The position numbers and the translations under genes were made by a program. The notes beneath the pieces are model-generated. The model was not told the DNA's origin, searched no databases, and saw nothing but the letters and a program-made list of their open reading frames with translations. Of a stretch of 64,000 nt of DNA, positions 53,414 through 62,534 are shown piece by piece; the first letter of the stretch is position 1, and the number at the start of each line of letters is the position of its first letter. The DNA lies in the NCBI GenBank assembly GCA_963816545.1, contig CAWFLE010000013.1, forward strand, positions 91,391-155,390, given 5' to 3'. Source of the stretch: Albimonas sp963816545 (GTDB taxonomy: Bacteria > Pseudomonadota > Alphaproteobacteria > Rhodobacterales > Rhodobacteraceae).

Positions 53414-54361
53414 ATGACCCGCATCCTGACCGTCACGCTCAACCCCGCCCTCGACGTCACCACCGGCGTCCCCCGCATGGTCGAAGGCGCCAAGATGCGC
53501 TGCGAGACCCCGACCCTCGACCCCGGCGGCGGCGGCGCCAACGTTTCCCGCGCGCTGGTCAAGTTCGGGCACGAGAGCCGCTGCTTCATCGCCATCGGCG
53601 GCCCCATCGGCCTCGCCTACAGGGAGCTGGTGGAGCGGGACTGCAGCCTCCACCCTGTCTGGTTCGCCGCGCAGGGCGACACGCGCCAGAGCCTCGCCGT
53701 CCATGACCGCGAGGGCGGCGGCCAGTACCGCTTCGTCCTTCCCGGCGCGCCCTGGCCCGAGGCGGACGGCCCCCGCGCCCTCTCCGAGCTTGAAGCCCTG
53801 ATGGAGGCCGGAGACCTTGTGGTCCTCTCCGGCTCCCAGCCGCCGGGCCTGCCCGACGACTTCGCCGCCCGCCTCTGCCGCGCCGCGCAGGGCAGGGGCG
53901 CGCGCCTGATCCTCGACACTTCGGGCCCCTCCCTCCTCCATGCCGCGCGCGACGATTCCTGCGCCCACGTCCTGCGCATGGACCGCCACGAGGCCGCCGA
54001 GCTGATGGGGCGCCCCGAGATCGACCTCGCCTCCGCCGAGACCCTCGCCCGCGACCTCGTCGCCCGCCGCGCCTGCAACGTGGCCGTCGTCACCGTGGGC
54101 GGCGACGGCGCCGTGGGCGCCACCGCCGAGGGCGCCTGGCGCGTCCGGCCCCCGAAGGTCCGGGTCGTCTCCTCCACCGGCGCGGGCGACAGCTTCGTCG
54201 CCGGCCTCACCGCCCGCCTCGCCGAGGACCGCCCCTTCCCGCAGGCGCTCGCCTTCGCCATGGCCGCCGCCGCCTCCGCCGTACAGACCGAGGCGACCGA
54301 GCTCTGCACCCTCGAAGGCGCCGAAACCGCCCTGAAAGGCGTGACCACCGAGACGCTCTGA
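53414..54361 (+). CDS. 1-Phosphofructokinase family hexose kinase (PfkB type)
   Basis: PfkB/ribokinase-fold sugar-phosphate kinase of 315 residues. It opens with ILTVTLNPALDVTT, has DPGGGGANVSRAL for sugar binding, and the signature STGAGDSFVAG with the catalytic Asp near residue 255. Candidates are 6-phosphofructokinase II, 1-phosphofructokinase or tagatose-6-phosphate kinase; the sequence favours the PfkB/LacC group without deciding. ATG 53414 follows GGAGGCCGG. No other sugar-pathway gene is adjacent. Confidence 0.9.
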   Translation: MTRILTVTLNPALDVTTGVPRMVEGAKMRCETPTLDPGGGGANVSRALVKFGHESRCFIAIGGPIGLAYRELVERDCSLHPVWFAAQGDTRQSLAVHDREGGGQYRFVLPGAPWPEADGPRALSELEALMEAGDLVVLSGSQPPGLPDDFAARLCRAAQGRGARLILDTSGPSLLHAARDDSCAHVLRMDRHEAAELMGRPEIDLASAETLARDLVARRACNVAVVTVGGDGAVGATAEGAWRVRPPKVRVVSSTGAGDSFVAGLTARLAEDRPFPQALAFAMAAAASAVQTEATELCTLEGAETALKGVTTETL

Positions 54362-54445
54362 CTCTGGCCCACCTGCGCGGGCGTATGTATCCTCCACCTC
54401 GAACGCGCCCCGAAGCGCGGGAGGAGAGTGGGAGGAGGATCGGCC

Positions 54446-55627
54446 ATGTTCGATCTCAAGGATTTCCGGGCCGAGACCCGCGCCTGGCTGGAGGAGAACT
54501 GTCCTCCGTCGATGCGCGAGACCATGCGCGGCGACGACGACATCCCCTGGGGCGGGCGCAACTTCCAGTGGAAGTCCGAGGACCAGCGCCTGTGGATGGA
54601 GCGGATGGCCGAGCGCGGCTGGACGGCCCCGGAATGGCCCGCGGAATACGGCGGCGGGGGCCTGAGCAAGGAGCAGGCCAAGGTCCTGCGCGAGGAGATG
54701 GCGCGCATCCACGCCCGCCAGCCGCTCTATTCCTTCGGCCTGTCGATGATCGGCCCGGCGCTGCTGAAATACGGGACCGAGGCGCTGAAGCAGCAGCACC
54801 TCCCCAAGATCGTGCGCGGCGAGATCCGCTGGTGCCAGGGCTATTCCGAGCCGGGCGCGGGGTCCGATCTCGCCGGCCTCCAGACGAAGGCCGAGGACCG
54901 CGGCGACCATTTCATCGTCAACGGCCAGAAGATCTGGACCTCCTACGCCCACAAGGCGGACTGGATGTTCTGCCTCGTGCGCACCGACCCGGGCGTGAAG
55001 AAGCAGCTCGGCATCTCGCTGGTGCTGTTCGACATGGAGACGCCGGGCGTGGAGGCGCGGCCGATCAAGCTGATCTCCGGCGCCTCGGTGTTCTGCGAGA
55101 CGTTCCTGACCGATGTGCGGGTGGAGAAGGCGCAGGTGGTCGGCGAGATCAACCAGGGCTGGACCGTCGCCAAGTACCTGCTGACCCATGAGCGCGAGAT
55201 GATCTCGGCCATGGGCAACCGCAACGCCGGCGAGAAGGCCCTCTACGAGATCGCCGTCGAGGCGCTGGGGCTGGATGCGGCCGGCAAGCTGGACGACCCG
55301 TTCCTGCGCGCGGACCTTGCGCGGTGGGACATCGACCAGATGGCCTTCGCGCTGACCCGCGACCGGATCACCGGCGAGGCGAAGGCAGGGCAGGGCGTCG
55401 GCGCCGCCTCGGCCATGCTGAAATACTACGGGACCGAGCTGAACAAGCGCCGGTTCGAGGTGGCGATCGCCGCGAAGGGGTCGGAGGCGATGGTCTGGGA
55501 GGGGCAGGCGCATGACGGCGGCGCGCTGCCGCGCCAGTGGCTGCGCTCCAAGGCCAACTCCATCGAGGGCGGCACCTCCGAGGTGCAGCTCAACATCATC
55601 TCCAAGAACATCCTCGGGCTGGGGTGA
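54446..55627 (+). CDS. Acyl-CoA dehydrogenase family protein, subunit-type 1
   Basis: A 393-residue flavoprotein. It has AEYGGGGLSKEQAKVL, GYSEPGAGSDLAGLQT and NGQKIWTSYAHKADWMF for FAD, and the late segments LRSKANSIEGGTSEVQLNIISKNILGLG. Sequences of this form pair with a second dehydrogenase-like chain to make a heterotetramer, as in bacterial steroid side-chain FadE pairs. Start ATG 54446 has GGAGGA. The next gene overlaps or lies within a few bases. Confidence 0.9.
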   Translation: MFDLKDFRAETRAWLEENCPPSMRETMRGDDDIPWGGRNFQWKSEDQRLWMERMAERGWTAPEWPAEYGGGGLSKEQAKVLREEMARIHARQPLYSFGLSMIGPALLKYGTEALKQQHLPKIVRGEIRWCQGYSEPGAGSDLAGLQTKAEDRGDHFIVNGQKIWTSYAHKADWMFCLVRTDPGVKKQLGISLVLFDMETPGVEARPIKLISGASVFCETFLTDVRVEKAQVVGEINQGWTVAKYLLTHEREMISAMGNRNAGEKALYEIAVEALGLDAAGKLDDPFLRADLARWDIDQMAFALTRDRITGEAKAGQGVGAASAMLKYYGTELNKRRFEVAIAAKGSEAMVWEGQAHDGGALPRQWLRSKANSIEGGTSEVQLNIISKNILGLG

Positions 55628-55632
55628 GCGCC

Positions 55633-56745
55633 ATGGTCAATCTTGTGCTGAACGAAGACCAGCTGATGCTGCGCGAGGCGGCCCAGCGGTTCATGGCCGA
55701 CAAGGCCCCGGTGAAGGAGCTGCGCCGGGTGCGCGACGAGGAGGTGGCCGACGGCTTCTCCCGCGAGCTGTGGGCGGCGATGGCCGAGATGGGCTTCGCC
55801 GGGGCGCTGGTGGCGGAGGAGCACGGCGGCACCGGCTTCGGCCACGCCGCCATGGGCCAGATCATGGAGGCGGCGGGGCGCAACCTGACGCCCTCGCCCT
55901 TGTTCGCGACCGCCGTGCTGGGGGCCTGCGCGGTGACGCTGGCGGGGTCGGAGGCGCAGAGGGCGGAGCTTCTGCCCAAGATCGCGGCCGGCGAGTTGCT
56001 GACGGCGCTGGCGGTGGACGAGGCGGCGCGGCACCGGCCCTCGCAGGTCGAGACCGTGGCCGAGAAGTCCGGCGACGGCTGGACCCTGCGCGGGCGCAAG
56101 TCCAACGTCGCCGATGGCGCCGTCGCGGACCTGCTGATCGTCTCCGCCCGCACGCCCGAGGGCGTGGGCCTGTTCCTGGTGGAGCAGGGGGCGAAAGGCC
56201 TCGACGTCGAGCGCACCGTGATGGTGGACAGCCGCAACGCCGCCACCCTGCGCTTCGAGGGGACGCCGGCCGTGGCGCTGGGCGAGGTTCCCGCCGAGGC
56301 GGCGCTCGCCCGTCTGCTGGACATCGCGAACGCGCATCTGGCGGCGGAGCTTCTGGGCATCGCCCAGCAGGCCTTCGACGTCACCACCGCCTACATCAAG
56401 GAGCGCAAGCAGTTCGGGGTTGTGATCGGCTCGTTCCAGGCCCTCCAGCACCGGGCGGCGCATCTCTTCGCGGAGCTGGAGCTGGGCAAGTCCGTGGTCG
56501 TGGCGGCCCTGATGGCGCTGGACGAGGGGGCGGAGGACGCGCCTCTGCTGGTGTCGCTGGCCAAGGCCAAGATGGCGCAGGTGGCGGACCTCGCGACCAA
56601 CGAGGGGGTGCAGATGCATGGCGGCGTGGGCATGACCGACGCCTTCGACATCGGCCTCTACATGAAGCGCGCGCGGCCCGCCGCCCAGCTCTTCGGCGAC
56701 GAGCGCTTCCACGCGGACCGTTTCGCGACGCTCCGGGGCTACTGA
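55633..56745 (+). CDS. Acyl-CoA dehydrogenase family protein, subunit-type 2
   Basis: A 370-residue partner of the preceding gene. The fold is recognisable (LNEDQLMLREAAQRFM, GFAGALVAEEHGGTGFG, YIKERKQFGVVIGSFQALQHRAA, VQMHGGVGMTDAFDIGLYMKRA) but the central FAD-binding part is divergent (SNVADGAVADLLIVSA), as in the non-catalytic chain of heteromeric dehydrogenases. Start is ATG 55633, or GTG 55624, which overlaps the previous stop as GTGA. Either way the pair is co-translated. The substrate is unknown. Confidence 0.88.
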   Translation: MVNLVLNEDQLMLREAAQRFMADKAPVKELRRVRDEEVADGFSRELWAAMAEMGFAGALVAEEHGGTGFGHAAMGQIMEAAGRNLTPSPLFATAVLGACAVTLAGSEAQRAELLPKIAAGELLTALAVDEAARHRPSQVETVAEKSGDGWTLRGRKSNVADGAVADLLIVSARTPEGVGLFLVEQGAKGLDVERTVMVDSRNAATLRFEGTPAVALGEVPAEAALARLLDIANAHLAAELLGIAQQAFDVTTAYIKERKQFGVVIGSFQALQHRAAHLFAELELGKSVVVAALMALDEGAEDAPLLVSLAKAKMAQVADLATNEGVQMHGGVGMTDAFDIGLYMKRARPAAQLFGDERFHADRFATLRGY

Positions 56746-56866
56746 GCCCTGCCGGGGGGCCGTAGGGCCCCCCGGCCGAGGCGCCGCGTCGGGCCGGCCC
56801 GCCTGTGGCGACTGCGGCGCCCGCGGCGCGCGTCGGGCGTGGCGCCGGGTGGCCGGCGCCCGGTCT

Positions 56867-57298
56867 TCAGATGTCCTCGATCAGCTCCATCCGCAGGCCC
56901 TGCGCGCCCTCCCACAGCGTCATCCGCCCGAGCTCGGCCAGACGGTCGAGCCCCGACACGATGCTCGCGAAATGGTTGCCGGCGAGCTGCCCCGCCTTGG
57001 AGGCGAAGCGGCAGGGGCCGTAGGGGAGCAGGATCTCAGTCTCCGACAGGCTGCCGGGGCCGCCGGGGTATAGCAGGAACTGGCCGGGGGCGGGGTGGGA
57101 GGTGGCGTCCTCCCATGGCACGCCGAGGTCGAGGTCGCCGAGCGGCGACCACAGCGCCTCGCCCGACCAGCGGGAGTGGATGATCCGGCCGTCGAAGGGC
57201 AGCGCCTCCCGGATCACGGTGCAGGTCCGGGGGCAGCGGGCCTCCTCAAGCACGGCGAGGAACCGGAACGGGCCGGCATGGATGGCGAGGGAGGTCAC
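56867..57298 (-). CDS. DUF3830 family protein (cyclophilin-like fold)
   Basis: A 143-residue protein matching DUF3830: FLAVLEEARCPRTCTVIREALPF, then LYPGGPGSLSETEILLPYG and CRFASKAGQLAGNHFASI. The fold is cyclophilin-like; no reaction is established. GTG 57298 is the start that fits the family; no good ribosome site is visible. It is the last gene of a minus-strand series with a glutamine-synthetase-like enzyme, a TRAP permease and TAXI binding proteins, and members of this family are often found with such uptake genes. Confidence 0.82.
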   Translation of the reverse strand: MTSLAIHAGPFRFLAVLEEARCPRTCTVIREALPFDGRIIHSRWSGEALWSPLGDLDLGVPWEDATSHPAPGQFLLYPGGPGSLSETEILLPYGPCRFASKAGQLAGNHFASIVSGLDRLAELGRMTLWEGAQGLRMELIEDI

Positions 57299-57671
57299 GG
57301 GCGGTCTCCGGCGGAGGCGCCGCGCCGGCCGTCGCGCTTCCGGTCGCGGAGGCGCCCGCGGCGCGTGGCGGGCGCTCCGCCTCTGGCAGGCGCCTCGCCC
57401 CCGGGGGTGGGGCGGAGGGGCCGGCGGCGGAGGCGGTCCAAGCAGACGTCGGCGGGCGTGGCGAGGCGCTTCGACGCCCGGTCTCCGCCCAGGCGCGCTT
57501 CGCGGGCCGCCCTTTCCGGCGCCGGGTTGGAGCGCCGGCCAAAGGCGCGACGCGAGCAGGCCGCGGCGGGCGCCTCCGCCGCCAGAGGCGGAACCGGCGT
57601 GCCGCGGCCCGGCCCAACGGGAGGCGATGGCCGAAGGCCTTCGTCGACGGGCGGGAGAGGCGCGGCGAGGG
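57299..57671. other. Gene-free GC-rich stretch
   Basis: About 370 bases between the DUF3830 and glutamine-synthetase-like genes. All frames look like GC-rich by-products. No terminator or promoter could be assigned. Confidence 0.4.
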
Positions 57672-59036
57672 TCATGCGCGCTCGAAGCCCCGCTTGAGGT
57701 CCCAGTCGGTGACGCGGCGGTCGGTCTCCATCTGCTCCACGCGTGCGGCGTGGACGTAGTGGTCCACAACCTCGTCGCCGAGCGCGGCGCGCAGGAAGGC
57801 GGAGGCCGCGAAGCGCCCTGTCGCCTCTCTCAGGGTCGCCGCGATCTCGGGCGCTTCGTCGGACTGGTAGGCGTCGCCGCGATGGGGCGCGCCTAAGGGC
57901 AGGGCGCGGTCCACGCCGTCGAGGCCCGAGGCGATCATCGCGGCCATGGCGAGGTAGGGGTTGAGGTCCGCGCCCCCGATGCGGCATTCGACGCGCACCG
58001 CCTTCGTCCCCTCGCCGACGACGCGGAACCCGGCGGTGCGGTTGTCCGTGGACCAGACCGCGCGGGTGGGTGCGAAGGTGCCGGCCACGAAGCGCTTGTA
58101 GCTGTTGACGTAGGGGGCGAGGAGGAGGGCGGTCTCGCCCGCATGGGCCAGCAGGCCGGCGATCCAGCTTCGCATCAGGGCGGACATGCCGTCCTCGGCG
58201 CCCGGGTCGTGGAACAGGGGCGCGCCGGAGGCGTCCGCGAGCGACTGGTGGATGTGGGAGGAGCTGCCGGCGTGGTCGTGGCTCCACTTGGCCATGAAGG
58301 TCACGCTCCGGCCCCTGGACCAGGCGATCTCCTTGATGCCGTTCTTCATCACCGCGTGACGGTCGGCCATGGTCAGCGCGTCGGCGTAGCGGACGTTGAC
58401 CTCCTCCTGCCCGGCCTCCGCCTCGCCCTTGGTGCACTCCACGGGGATGTCGGCGCCGTTGAGGCCGTTGCGGATGGCGCGGAGGACGTCCTCCTCCTTC
58501 GTGGTCTGGAAGATGTGGTAGTCGGCGTTGTAGGCGCTGAAGGTCTCGAGACCCGCGTGACGGCGGGCCTGCGCCTCCTCGTAACTTTCGCGGAACAGGA
58601 AGAATTCGAGTTCGGTCGCCATGTTGGCGGTCCAGCCGCGCTCCGTGAGCCGGGCGATCTGGCGCTTGAGCACGTTGCGGGGCGCGTGGGGGACCGGCTC
58701 CTCGTCGTGGTCCAGCGTGTCGCAGATCACCAGCGCCGTCCCCTCAAGCCAGGGGATGAGGCGCAGGGTCGAGAGGTCGGGGCGCATGATATAGTCGCCG
58801 TAGCCCCCTTCCCACGAGGTGGCGGCATAACCCTGCACCGTCTCCATCTCCAGGTCCGTGGCGAGGAGATAGTTGCAGGCGTGGGTGTCGCCGCCCTCGG
58901 AGGCGAGGAAGAAGTCGGCGTGGAAGCGCTTGCCCATCAGGCGGCCCTGCATGTCCACCTGCGCGACGATCACGGTGTCGATCTCGTCGGCGGCGACGGC
59001 GCCGCGCAGGTCCTCCAGGGTCATCTTGCCGGGCAT
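57672..59036 (-). CDS. Glutamine synthetase family protein (gamma-glutamyl-amide ligase type)
   Basis: A 454-residue ATP-dependent ligase of the glutamine synthetase superfamily. The metal/Glu site is ATELEFFLF, KWSHDHAGSSSHIHQSL carries the His of the GS signature, and YVNSYKRFVAGTFAPTRAVWSTDNRTAGFRV forms the nucleotide and Arg region. These features are nearer to GlnT/PuuA-like and FluG-like amide ligases than to housekeeping GlnA. It would join glutamate to an amine taken up by the adjacent transporter; the amine is unknown. ATG 59036 (or Met5) is the start. Confidence 0.9.
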   Translation of the reverse strand: MPGKMTLEDLRGAVAADEIDTVIVAQVDMQGRLMGKRFHADFFLASEGGDTHACNYLLATDLEMETVQGYAATSWEGGYGDYIMRPDLSTLRLIPWLEGTALVICDTLDHDEEPVPHAPRNVLKRQIARLTERGWTANMATELEFFLFRESYEEAQARRHAGLETFSAYNADYHIFQTTKEEDVLRAIRNGLNGADIPVECTKGEAEAGQEEVNVRYADALTMADRHAVMKNGIKEIAWSRGRSVTFMAKWSHDHAGSSSHIHQSLADASGAPLFHDPGAEDGMSALMRSWIAGLLAHAGETALLLAPYVNSYKRFVAGTFAPTRAVWSTDNRTAGFRVVGEGTKAVRVECRIGGADLNPYLAMAAMIASGLDGVDRALPLGAPHRGDAYQSDEAPEIAATLREATGRFAASAFLRAALGDEVVDHYVHAARVEQMETDRRVTDWDLKRGFERA

Positions 59037-59067
59037 CGGGAGCCTCTCCGCTGTCGTCGGTCGTGAA

Positions 59068-59097
59068 ACGCCCCGCCCGCGAGGGCGGACGGGGCGT
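59068..59097 (-). terminator. Hairpin terminator after the TRAP permease gene
   Basis: On the minus strand ACGCCCCG-x-CCGC pairs with GCGG-x-CGGGGCGT (one mismatch), followed by TTCA. It separates the permease gene from the ligase gene, although both are on the same strand, so partial read-through is possible. Confidence 0.65.
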
Positions 59098-59141
59098 TCA
59101 GGGCGACTATGACGGCCGGAGCGGCGGAGATGAAGCCCCGA

Positions 59142-61042
59142 TCAGACGTCCGTCGGCCTGATGGTTCCGGCCCGCGTCCCCGCCGCACGGGCGGCGAGAA
59201 GCGCGGGCAGGGCGATGAGGATGGCGATGCCGTTCAGCGTCCAGCGGTCGATCCCAAGCAGACCGCCGCCCGGCATGGCCATGGCGATGCCGCCGAAGAA
59301 CAGCAGGATCCGCAGCGCGAAGCCCTTCACATCGGACCCGAGGTCGCCCAGCAGGGGCACGTGGCCCTGCATCGCGCCGGAGATGAAGAACACCCCGAGC
59401 AGGGCGGTGGCGAAGGTGATGCAGACCTCGAGCGCCGGGCCCTCGCCGACCAGGGCCGGGTTCAGGACGAAGAAGAAGGGGACGAAGTAGATGACGCCGC
59501 CGAGCTTCATCGCCTCGAACCCCGCGCGCATGGGGCTGCAGCCGGCCATGGTGGCGGCGGCGAAGGCGCCGAGCGCCACCGGCGGCGTGATGTAGGAGAC
59601 CATGCCGAAGTAGAGGATGAAGAGGTGCACGGCGAGCTGGTTGAGCCCGCCCTGCTCCAGCGCCGGCGCCAGCACCACCGCGAGGAAGATGTAGCAGGCC
59701 GTCACCGTCATCCCCATGCCGAAGACGAACGCGGTGAGCGCGCCCATCACCAGCAGCGCGAGCTGCGAGTCGCCGGCGATGTAGATCAGCTCGTTCACCA
59801 GCGTCCCGGCGAGGCCGGTGGCGGAGAAGGCGCCCACGATCAGGCCGACGCCGAGGAGGATGGCCGTGAGCTCGGCCAGCGCGCGGCCGATGCCGACCAC
59901 GAGGTTGCCGGCGCCCGCGACGGTGAAGCGGTGGACCTTGATGAACTGGTTGATCACCAGCAGGAGGGCCACGGAGTAGAAGGGGGCCAGCGTCTCCTGA
60001 CGCAGGGCCACCATGAAGAAGATCAGGACGGCGAAGACGGCTATGTAGGGCCAGCCCTCCTTGAACGCTTCGCCGAGGGTCGGGGCCTCGCCCGGCGCGA
60101 GCCCGCGCAGGCCGCGTCGGGCGGCGTAGGCGTCGAGCTGGGCGAAGAGGCCGAAGTAGAACAGGATCGAGGGGATCGCGGCCGCGAGCGCGATGTCCAC
60201 GTAGGGACGCCCGAGGAACGAGGCCATGACGAAGGCGGTGGCGCCCATGACGGGGGGCATCAGAGTGCCGCCGGTGGAGGCGCAGGCCTCGGTCGCCGCC
60301 GCGTAGTTGGCGGAGAAGCCGGTGCGCTTCATGGCGGGGATGGAGACCGCGCCGGTCGTCAGCACGTTGGAGATCACCGAGCCGGACATGGAGCCCATGA
60401 AGCCCGAGGCGAAGATCGCGACCTTGGCCGCGCCGCCGCGGAAGCGGCCCACGAGCGCCAGCGCGAGGTCGTTGAAGAACTTGCCGCCGCCGGTGTGCTG
60501 GAGCACCGCGCCGAACACGATGAACCCGATCACGAGGCTGCCGAAGGCGCCCATGGGGATGCCGAACGAGCTCTCGGACGAGATCATGTGGTAGGGGGCG
60601 AGGTCCCAGAACGAGGAGCTCGAAGCCCGAGAGCGGGTCGGGCATGTAGCTGGCGAAGGTCGGGTAGATGGAGAAGGTCGCGACGATCAGGAACAGCACG
60701 AGGCCGCCGGCGCGGCGCGTGCCCTCGAGGATCAGGAAGTAGAACAGGATCGAGGCCCAGCGCGCCTCGTCGGGCGCCGCGTATTCCCAGCCCTGTTCGA
60801 GGCTCTGGTTGGCGGTCCAGGCGAAGTAGGCGCCTGTGACCAGCGCGAGAAGGGCGGGGATCCAGTCCAGGGAGGCCCGGCCCCTTCGCGCGGTTCACGG
60901 GGAACACGAGGAAGGCGATGGCGAGGAACACCGCGCCGAGGATGTAGAGATAGGTCCCCTGGATCAGCACGATCCCGAAGACCTGCCAGTTGAAGAGCTG
61001 GTTGATGGCGACGGCGATCGCGGCGGCGGTGCCGACGATCAC
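59142..61042 (-). pseudogene. TRAP transporter permease, fused DctQM type (TAXI-associated), two frameshifts
   Basis: Large inner-membrane permease driven by an ion gradient, working with TAXI binding proteins. The C-terminal two thirds (60587-59142) is intact, with TGGGKFFNDLALALVGRFRGGAAKVAIFASGFMGSMSGS and GGTLMPPVMGATAFVMASFLG typical of DctM. Upstream parts lie in two other frames: LFLIVATFSIYPTFASYMPDPLSGFE before the break near 60620, and AINQLFNWQVFGIVLIQGTYLYILGAVFLAIAF before the break near 60890. GTG 61042 is a usable start, but coding-like sequence continues to about 61120, so the start is uncertain. Confidence 0.85.
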
Positions 61043-61170
61043 CGCGGCCTTCCGCGGGCGGGAATTGCGGGAGCGGGTCTCGATGCCCGCTAGCTCGCGA
61101 CGGTCGGCCTGGTCCGATTCCTGCGCTCTCTTGACGTTCGGGGGTAGGCGGCGAGTCCCCCGGAAGGCGG

Positions 61171-61196
61171 AAAGGCCCCGGCATGGCGGGGCCTTT
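61171..61196 (-). terminator. Perfect hairpin between TAXI and TRAP genes
   Basis: 10-bp perfect stem AAAGGCCCCG / CGGGGCCTTT with a 6-base loop, ending in TTT on either strand. It lies 19 bases after the TAXI gene stop and ahead of the permease gene, so it probably lowers permease expression relative to the binding protein. Confidence 0.75.
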
Positions 61197-61214
61197 CGCG
61201 GTTTGCGATGCGCG

Positions 61215-62361
61215 TCAGACGCTCGATCGGAAGACCACCTTCATGCCGGCGTCCTTGAGCGCCTGGCGGCGCTTGGCGTGCCAGGCCTCGGTCCAGTTGT
61301 CGGGGATCTCGGACTTCAGTCCTCCCAGGCGTCGGCAGCACTTCCTGCCGCTCGATGAGCTTCTGGTTGTGTCGTCTGCGCTCCTCGGGCCAGACGCCGG
61401 TCTCCTTGAAGTAGCGGATCGAGCCCTCATGGTAAGGGACGACCCACTCGAAGTTCTGGAACATCATCGCCCAGCCGTTATGCCGGGCGCCGCGCCCTCA
61501 TAGGCGGGGAACAGCTCGACCATGGCCTTCGTCATGGCGTAGGCGTCGTCCGCCTCCACGGTGTCGTAGGAGATCAGGATCGGGTACGGATAGCCGGCCG
61601 CCTGATGCGGGTTTTGCTCCGCCTGGCCCGGCCCCGTCGCGCGGTTCTGGATGAAGAAGGGAGCCGCCTCCTTCAGGGCGCTCAGCCTTCCTCGTCGTCG
61701 AAGGGTCGAGCGGCGGCCAGATCAGCCCGCGCGGCGAGGCTTCGGGCTGGAAGGCGGGGCCGGAGGTGGTGGTCGCGAAGGCCGCATCGACCTGATCGTT
61801 GATGATGCCGTTCCAGCAGCGCCGAAGCCGCGGAACTCGACCTGATGACGTCGTCCCAGGTCGAGATCGGCGAAGGCAGGAAGGCCTCGACGTTCACGTT
61901 CAGCGACGGCGAGCCCTCACCCAGGCGACGCGCTTGCCCTTCAGGTCCGCGTAGGTCTCGATGCCCTCGTCGGCGGCGGCGCCGATGGAGAGGCGGTGTC
62001 ACCGGCGTTCTTGCATCAGCACGCGGCTGGCTTCTGCGGGCCCCAGCTCTTCGCCGAATTCGAACACGCCTTCCTGGAGATGTAGGTGCGCCACGCCCGT
62101 CGCCGAGAACGGCACACGGCCCTGGCGCAGCGGCTCCATGCCGGGCAACGTCGTTGTTGCCGGGCAGGACGCGCAGGTTGTGCCGGTGGCGTTCTGCATG
62201 GCGCCGCCGATGGCGACGGCCTGGTTGTAGCCGGAGGAGCCGGTGTCGTAGGCGGTCCAGGCCATCTGGTCGGGCAGGTTGAGGTCGGCGTTCTGGGCAT
62301 AGGCCGGAACGGCCATCGCGACGGCCATGGCGGCCGCGCAGAGCATGCGCGCGCGGGTCAT
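61215..62361 (-). pseudogene. TAXI family TRAP transporter solute-binding protein, decayed copy
   Basis: Second copy of the binding-protein gene that follows. It starts normally at ATG 62361 (GGGAGGA site) with a signal peptide (MLCAAAMAVAMAVPAYAQ) and NLPDQMAWTAYDTGSSGYNQAVAI, nearly identical to the intact copy. It then changes frame many times (for example near 62185, 62150, 62000, 61910, 61820, 61690, 61480 and 61330), with pieces such as FEWVVPYHEGSIRYFKE recognisable. The stop at 61215 and overall length match the paralogue. Indel number is far higher than in any neighbour, so this is either a dying duplicate or a misassembled one. Confidence 0.82.
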
Positions 62362-62534
62362 GTGGTATCCTCCCTTTCGGCGCCTCGGAGGCGCGGTTCG
62401 CTTGCGTGCGAACCTCCGGGAAAGCGGGAGGCGCGTCAAGCCTCCCCTCCTGCCGCACGGTCAGCATGTTCCGCAGGGCGGGATCCGTGGTTGTCCGGGC
62501 GGAAGGTTCCGCCCGGATCGTCGGCGAAAGCGGA

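Noticed and set aside
57299..57671. A protein gene in the gap before the glutamine-synthetase-like gene
   Set aside because: All frames are Arg/Ala/Pro-rich with no recognisable motif or start site.
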